A stretch of 64,000 nucleotides of DNA from positions 1 through 64,000 of the forward strand of contig CBDCRK010000003.1 in assembly GCA_965220955.1 (NCBI GenBank), written 5' to 3'. Made by a program: the position numbers and the translations under genes. The first letter of the stretch is position 1; every line of letters begins with the position of its first letter. The DNA is from CBDCRK01 sp965220955. Lineage in GTDB: Bacteria; Desulfobacterota; Binatia; Bin18; CBDCRK01. Shown piece by piece: positions 58,591 to 64,000 of this stretch. Below the pieces are notes generated by a model. The model saw nothing but the letters and a program-made list of their open reading frames with translations, was not told the origin of the DNA and searched no databases.

Positions 58591-59403
58591 ATGAGGATTC
58601 CGATAACCATGTGCCACGGCGTACGCCTAAAGCGCCAGCGACCCTTAGACATCGAACACTTTGAGACCTATTTCGGAATCGCGTCAGAGCTGGGCTTCAG
58701 GTCTATCACATACAACCACCTTGCGGCCTGGCGGTCCCATGAAATTGAGCTTTCCCCCCATCCGATCATGTTTGATTTTGATCATCCTGTTAAGTCGGTT
58801 CGACACGATATTCATCCCGTCATGCAACGGTTTGGATTCACGGGAAACCTGTTCATCAATACCGGGCCAATGGAAGATATGTACTCCAACAAAATGGCAG
58901 ATTCCGTAGACCGACACCTTATGACCTGGGAGGAAATCGGGGAGCTAATGGCTGCCGGTTGGCATATTGGCTCCCACACCCATACCCATCCCAACCTCTC
59001 CGACTTGAGCGCAGCAGATCCTTCTGGCGAGCAGGTTCGACAAGAGTTAGAGCGATGCGACGAAATTCTCAAGAAGGAGCTCGGGATTGAGCCCCAGGAT
59101 TTTGCCTTCACCGGCACCACCTGGAGCAGCTTGGCGGAACAGGAGGTCAAGAAGCGCTACCGATTTGGCCGCTTCTGGATCATTGGCGCAATGTATGAAG
59201 CCGATGGAAAACCCATTCGCTATGCGGACCTCGTTGGCATAGCGGGAGATGACGAAGCCGATGGGGGACCACCATACGCGGCACGCTACATTACAAAGGA
59301 GGTGGACCCCTATAGACTGCCATCCATGGAATTGGAATATCTGCTCTACGACTATAGTGCTTTTCGCCAGTACCTCGCCGGGGCCTTGGATTCATCCCCA
59401 TAG
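58591..59403 (+). CDS. Polysaccharide deacetylase family protein
   Basis: A 270-residue NodB-fold hydrolase. The usual TFDDG is represented by MFDFDHPVKS, and the metal-binding HxxxH by GSHTHTHPNLSD. FGFTGNLFINTGPMED and GIEPQDFAFTGTTWSSL follow the family pattern. No signal peptide is visible, so it is probably cytoplasmic. It might act on a small carbohydrate or amide. AAAAGGAGG precedes the ATG, directly after the hairpin-rich leader. Confidence 0.8.
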   Translation: MRIPITMCHGVRLKRQRPLDIEHFETYFGIASELGFRSITYNHLAAWRSHEIELSPHPIMFDFDHPVKSVRHDIHPVMQRFGFTGNLFINTGPMEDMYSNKMADSVDRHLMTWEEIGELMAAGWHIGSHTHTHPNLSDLSAADPSGEQVRQELERCDEILKKELGIEPQDFAFTGTTWSSLAEQEVKKRYRFGRFWIIGAMYEADGKPIRYADLVGIAGDDEADGGPPYAARYITKEVDPYRLPSMELEYLLYDYSAFRQYLAGALDSSP

Positions 59404-59539
59404 GAGATGATAATCGGGATAACAAGAAGATTGCTTTCCCCAGTATTAGGAGATGAGGAACCTGCGAGCCAATGAATTGTTAGGGGGTGTCTGGTCGCTC
59501 TAGCAAGACGGGCCAGGCTCTAAAGAGGATAAAGCAACC

Positions 59540-60331
59540 ATGTACGATACCGCGCTGATCGAAGAACTCCTCAACACCGCAGGCAATATTGCTTTGCAAT
59601 ATTTTCGCAAAGTGGAGCCTTCACTGAAAGAGAACAAAACCTACGTAACCAACGCTGATCTTGAGATCCAGGAGTACCTGCGGGACGAACTAAGCAAGAG
59701 ATTCCCTGACGACGGCATCATTGCGGAGGAGCAAAACCTCAGGATAATGCCCAAAGGGGGGGATACCTACTGGATCATTGATCCTATTGACGGGACCGCC
59801 TCATTTGTCAATGGTTTGCCGGTATGGGGTATTGCCATTGGCCTGGTAAGAGAAGGCAACCCACACGCTGGCTTCTTCTACATGCCGGCCACAGGAGATC
59901 TATTCTCCTCAACTGCCGGCGGGTTTGTATATCGGAATCATCAGGTTACCAGGAGACAAGAGCCCCAGAGCCTTCATCGCGAATCCGTACTGCTGACATC
60001 CTCTGGCTTACACAAGCGCTACAGGATCTCTCAGTCCTATACTGGCAAGGTGCGAAGCTTAGGATCAACCATCGCACATCTATGCTACGTTGCCACTGGC
60101 AGTGCCGACGCAGCGCTGCTGGGCAGAGCGCAGGTTTGGGACCTAGCCGCTGGCTTTGCGCTGGTAACAAGCAACGGGGGAGAATTCCAGTATTTATGGA
60201 GTGGGACAAGGGTTTCGCTTCTTGACGTGATTTCAGGAGAACCAGCACGGGAACCGATGCTGGCTGGGCATATATCCACAATCGAACAATATAGGGCGGT
60301 AATAAGTCTTATCGAGCCTCTCGACGGTTGA
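59540..60331 (+). CDS. Inositol monophosphatase family protein
   Basis: A 263-residue Mg2+-dependent sugar phosphatase: IIAEEQNLR (metal-binding Glu), WIIDPIDGTASFVNGLPVWG (DPxDGT motif) and QVWDLAAGFALVTSNGGEF (WDxAAG). The family includes inositol-1-phosphatase, CysQ and histidinol-phosphatase HisN; no neighbouring gene decides among them. The gene is preceded by AGAGGATAAAGCA. Confidence 0.9.
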   Translation: MYDTALIEELLNTAGNIALQYFRKVEPSLKENKTYVTNADLEIQEYLRDELSKRFPDDGIIAEEQNLRIMPKGGDTYWIIDPIDGTASFVNGLPVWGIAIGLVREGNPHAGFFYMPATGDLFSSTAGGFVYRNHQVTRRQEPQSLHRESVLLTSSGLHKRYRISQSYTGKVRSLGSTIAHLCYVATGSADAALLGRAQVWDLAAGFALVTSNGGEFQYLWSGTRVSLLDVISGEPAREPMLAGHISTIEQYRAVISLIEPLDG

Positions 60332-60341
60332 TAAATCGTTC

Positions 60342-60803
60342 TCAGATCATCTTTTCTGATTTGTTTTTGTGACCCGACCACTTAGGCAAATCATCGTCCA
60401 TATCGATAACCCGCGTGCTATAGAAAATATGACAAGTGGGTTTGAATTTCTTTGGAACCTTGGGCGCACCCCCAAAATCAAACAGCGACGGAAAGGCAAG
60501 CCACATATTGCGCCCTTCATCTGCAATGAGGGTGCCACACAGGGCACAGCTGACTTTGCAAGGAAGAATCCTCTCAGGCTTGTTGAGATCCCTGTTGTAA
60601 AAGTGTAGATGCTCAAGGCCTTGCGTTATTCTGACGTCGTGTTTGTGAAATATTGCTGCCCACTGCATAGGAGCGCCGTGCAGCTTTTGGCATCCTAAGC
60701 AATGACATATTTTTGCATCTATGGGATCCGCTCTCACTTCGTATTGGACTGCCTTGCAGTAGCAACTTGCTCGGTATTTTGCCGTAAAATGACCATCCGC
60801 CAT
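60342..60803 (-). CDS. GFA-domain (glutathione-dependent formaldehyde-activating-like/CENP-V) protein
   Basis: Zinc-binding GFA-fold protein of about 153 residues. Cys motifs: YRASCYCKAVQYEVRA, AKICHCLGCQKLHGAPMQW (CHCxxC), and CKVSCALCGTLIADEGRN (CxxC). The ATG at 60803 (MADGHFTAKY) is chosen; in-frame ATGs at 60845 and 60836 add 14 or 11 residues. The name of the family does not prove formaldehyde chemistry. The gene is convergent with the inositol-monophosphatase gene. Confidence 0.85.
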   Translation of the reverse strand: MADGHFTAKYRASCYCKAVQYEVRADPIDAKICHCLGCQKLHGAPMQWAAIFHKHDVRITQGLEHLHFYNRDLNKPERILPCKVSCALCGTLIADEGRNMWLAFPSLFDFGGAPKVPKKFKPTCHIFYSTRVIDMDDDLPKWSGHKNKSEKMI

Positions 60804-60994
60804 AGACGCGAATTTTGCTCCAAATTCTTTCTTCATAGTAAGCAAAAAAATTCAGACAGAACGCCGGCGTCCTGCGCATTGATCACATATCCATTATTGT
60901 CAATGACCTCGTTCCGCCCATCCAGGCTCACGAAATCTCCAGTTAAGGAGTCGACTTTTGCAGCAATATAATCCACTTTTAGCGGTTTTTGTAA

Positions 60995-61249
60995 ATGCGG
61001 CCAGTCACCCCCCACGTTCTTCGCCATACCTTCGCCTCTCTCCTCATCCAGCAGGGAGCGCCTCTAGCCTACATCAAAGACCATCTCGGTCATCAGTCAA
61101 TCAGAATCACAGTGGACACCTACGGGCACCTAATTCCGGGCGGGCACAAAGAGGAAATAGACAAACTGGACGACCCCCATTATACTCCTCCCAGTATCCC
61201 CCTAAGTACTACCCAGGAGTACGATGTTTTACGAACTGCAAGATATTGA
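60995..61249 (+). pseudogene. Tyrosine recombinase C-terminal remnant next to tRNA-Ala
   Basis: The frame reads PHVLRHTFASLLIQQGAPLA, YIKDHLGHQSIRITVDTYGH, then LIPGGHKEEIDKLDD, giving the HxxR, GHxS and nucleophilic Tyr of XerC/phage-type integrases. Everything before the HxxR box is missing. It ends 17 bp from the 3' end of tRNA-Ala, a common integration site, so it is likely a relic of a genomic island. Confidence 0.85.
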
Positions 61250-61265
61250 ATCTAAAGACAAAAAG

Positions 61266-61338
<73 letters not shown>

Positions 61339-61463
61339 ACAGAAATAGTGATCAGATGGCGGGTGTCAAATAGCGATAAGATAGTGTTGCTAGAGGTGGG
61401 ACTTTAGCAGCCAGGGTGAATTTTGGCAAGCTAACCTATCCGGGGAACTCATTTTCCCCTTCC

Positions 61464-64000
61464 TCAGTCATCCAAGTCGAACAGGTCATCCGCAAAGGCT
61501 GGCGCTCGCGGCGGTCTCCGCATGCTGTCCGGGACGGTCGGCAGGTCGTCAGCCTGGAAGCAGGCACCCTTAACAACGGCCTTGAGCAGGTGCTCCTGTT
61601 CAGGGTAGGCCGCCACGGTTGCCTCCAACACCCACAGCAGTTCCAGCAATTCGGTGGTGAACGCGCTGGTCCAGCGCGCCGGACGGATGTCGTCCAGGGG
61701 CGATGACTTGCGCCCGGCTCCCTTCCTCATGCGGTACTTGAGCCACGACTGCACGACCTTGAGGCCCGAAACCTCGAACTCGTAGACTTCGGGCTCAACG
61801 GGAGCGAACGCGCCCTCACCAATGTGGAGCGTGCGGGTCGTGTCGGTGTAGGAAAACGTGTCGGGATAGCCGTTGGCGTCGCCAGGAACAGCCTTGGTGC
61901 ATCGTGCTGCGCCGGATGGCACGCGGCCGTGCTGCTCACCCTTGGGCACGAACCGTTCCCCATAGGTGTGCAGCCAGAGCAGCCGGGCGCCGATGCCGCG
62001 GACTTGCTCGAACAGCGCGGCGTCCTTTGTGATGGGCACGCGCAACTCCCGCGTTTCCAGCTCCGCGGCAAAACGGGCCGTGAACGCCGGTTGTGCCAAC
62101 GCACCGTAGACATAGGCCAGAAAATCTTCGGGAGCAACGGCGCGCTGGTAAGCCGCGCCAAGGATGTCGAGCAGGCCGGGCAGGAGGTTCGCCTGTGATG
62201 CGTCGGAAGTGCGGTAGAGGGGAATCGTGGCTTTTGCGCCATAGGAGCCTCGAAAATGATGCAAGTCGGGGATTGTTGCGCATGCCGTAAGTGCCGGGCC
62301 GCCCCCGAGGGGTGAAGTCGTCAACAGGCTTGTCACATATACCTGCTGTTCGCCGTGGGATCGCCACAATGGCGGTCCTGGTCTATCCAATAAGCGGGCG
62401 TCATTAAAGGTGAATTGCCTGTCAAATGACCGATAAGCGAAACGAATGATGGCAGGCGTGGGACTTCCTTTCACAAGGCCAATAAGGGAGGGCAGTTTGA
62501 CGTTGGACGGGGGTAACTGCGTTGCAGGCTCTCCCACCTTACGTCCTGTCGGAGAATCCTTGAATAGCCTCCCGCGCTCTTCCATGTCAGCCTGAAGCAG
62601 GATACGCCAACGTTCATGGAGGGTCTCTTGTTCGGGGGAGATCACCCAAGTGCGCCCGGCTTTGACGCCGGACTGCTGCCACGGCATCAGGTCGGTCAAC
62701 AACGGCCAATCAAAATAAACACCCTGACCAGCGGGACGGAAAGGAGCCTGCCAGTCAGCCGGACAGTCCTGCCAGGCGACTGCCGAAAACCGGATGACGG
62801 CGTCGAGGGCAGCGAGTTTTTCATCGCGCGTCCCTTCGATGCGGGCATAACGAACCGCGGCGGGTATGTCCTGTTTTGCCGCCTTCGCGCGCACGGCCAC
62901 GGCGATGGCAACGGGCGTCTGGATGGCAAAAACATTGTCGCTCCTGCGTGCGCCGCGCCCCTCGCCGCCGAGGTCGAGTATCCAGATGTCCTCGCACTGG
63001 CGACGCAGGTGCTCGCGCATGCCACCGAAGGCGTCGCCATTGAGATAGCTCGACGCGCTGATGAAACTGCTCACGCCCGGCCCGTGCGCCGTCTCGTGCT
63101 CAAAGACCTTCCACAACGCCCAGCGCCAGAAGTAAACATACAGGTTGTAAAGGTTCTTGGCATGGCCGCCGTGCCCGGCAGCAACAACAGGGGCGAGGAA
63201 ATCGTGAAAAATTGGCCTTAGCGGTTTTGAGTTCTCTACTTTTTCCCCTCTTATCTTTAACGATGTTGTCGGCTAAGGGATCACCGAATCGAACCCATCC
63301 GCCATATGGCGAGAGATTATCTTCGGTTTTCCAAGGGTACAGCGGCTTCGTGGCGATCGTAGGGTGGGTTACCCAAACACACGATGACGGGCACGGTCAC
63401 TTTTGACTCTCAAGTGCTTTGGCGTGCTGCTCACGCGATGAGCTTGACGCAGGCGAAGCGACAGCCTGCGGTAGCTGCGGTGTTAGGGCTTTCGAGGGTA
63501 TTGGTCAGGTAAACGTGCGTGCCGTCCGTCGGGTAGTATGCGCACCACGGTCGCTTAACGCGCGGCTAACACGGAGCTCCGCTTACCGCGTAAGCACCAA
63601 CCATCAGCTCGAATCCGTAGAGATTCTTCAGCCAATTCGTGGTCGCCTGTCCTGCAACGGCGCCCTCACCCTGTTCAACCTCGATACGGGCGAACGCGTG
63701 TTCGATAACGCCGAGGAGATATGTGCCCGGTTCCCACGGCAGGGTCGAGCGTGACGACGCCGGGGTCGGCGAAATCCGAGCGGCTTATCCCCAGCCGGTT
63801 GAACGAGGAGATCGTCTATTAGCCGTGTCTGGGCGTGGACCACTTCGACAGGGGTATAATAAACTCCGGCATTTTTGCGCAGCTCTGGGATCGTAGATGG
63901 CAAGGAAATATTCGTAGAAATAAAGCCAGGGGTCATTGCGAACCGCTAAGCGTCTGTGGGCGGCACGACAGCAATCGACACGCAGGAGCAGGTCGAGCGA
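61464..64000 (-). pseudogene. Type ISP restriction-modification enzyme, multiply frameshifted, runs off the right edge
   Basis: The minus strand encodes the methylase and target-recognition parts of a type ISP (LlaGI/BsaHI-like single-chain) enzyme. From upstream: DPWLYFYEYFLAIYDP, GVYYTPVEVVHAQTRLIDDL, DPAVGTGTYLLGVIEHA (motif I), TDGTHVYLTNTLESP, VIVCLGNPPYDRHEA (motif IV NPPY), YGGWVRFGDPLADN, then a long intact stretch to 61464 with FLAYVYGALAQPAFTARFAA and LLWLHTYGERF (specificity domain). The reading frame changes near 63885, between 63700 and 63850, near 63400 and near 63349. Helicase and nuclease domains would lie beyond the window. Many small indels so close together suggest either old decay or low-quality sequence near a contig end. 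Confidence 0.8.

Noticed and set aside
60833..61027. 64-codon minus-strand frame upstream of the GFA gene
   Set aside because: Peptide looks protein-like in part but overlaps the recombinase remnant and has no family match or clear start; left out of the gene list.

Overview
The window reads as a chromosomal segment of an uncultured Gram-negative bacterium of moderate-to-high GC, probably from the Deltaproteobacteria/Desulfobacterota or Tectomicrobia-like part of the tree. The clues are periplasmic lipoproteins, DUF1329 outer-membrane-type proteins, a PilB/GspE ATPase, a bacterial sphingolipid locus, three predicted selenoproteins and many acyl-CoA and CoA-transferase genes. The phylum is an inference; no rRNA gene is present.

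Layout. 1-7 kb: fatty acid desaturase, a secreted EEP-family phosphodiesterase, then a compact forward run (SDR reductase, serine palmitoyltransferase, GNAT acyltransferase) matching the three core steps of bacterial ceramide synthesis. 7-11 kb: a flavin-dependent (LLM) oxidoreductase gene cut in two by a truncated Mu-like element. 11-14 kb: a bufferin-type RiPP operon (bufA2-like precursor, MNIO/DUF692 enzyme, DUF2063 partner) beside a YceI-like secreted protein. 14-17.6 kb: DUF3179 remnant, lactonase-type beta-propeller, and a GNAT gene split by a precisely delimited IS630 element. 17.6-21.5 kb: a redox block with a selenocysteine peroxiredoxin, a radical SAM fragment, ECF sigma/anti-sigma genes and a VKOR-DsbA fusion carrying selenocysteine. 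21.5-24.6 kb: a gene graveyard (recombinase, GNAT, PLD, PIN and MetE remnants, intact HicB), most of it between 26-nt direct repeats.

24.6-46 kb is largely intact housekeeping and catabolic sequence: acyl-CoA synthetase, R3H/AAA ATPase and TenA in one run; GAF-PilB/GspE ATPase; thiolase; nicotinate phosphoribosyltransferase; nitroreductase; cyclophilin; TPP enzyme; CoA-transferase; SDR; K+ channel; a PCYCGC-domain selenoprotein; and an NrtR-like regulator next to nadA. 46-49 kb: methyltransferase, GNAT, trpS, TPR protein.

50-57 kb holds a tandem array of three DUF1329 paralogues, each behind a nearly identical 150-bp upstream region with twin boxes 20 bp apart. Toxin-antitoxin-like pairs on the other strand lie between the copies. 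Copy 1 has a 1-nt insertion in its signal peptide, copy 2 is intact, and copy 3 has lost about two thirds of its coding sequence between two short homologous stretches. 57-61 kb carries a phosphatase, UbiA prenyltransferase, polysaccharide deacetylase, inositol-monophosphatase-like enzyme and GFA protein. 61-64 kb has a recombinase remnant abutting tRNA-Ala(CGC), and a type ISP restriction-modification gene broken by several frameshifts.

The points most worth following are the three in-frame UGA genes with compact SECIS-like hairpins, the ceramide locus with possible lipid-modifying neighbours, and the DUF1329 array. Single-base frameshifts are frequent. Some may be assembly errors, so pseudogene calls resting on one indel are provisional.
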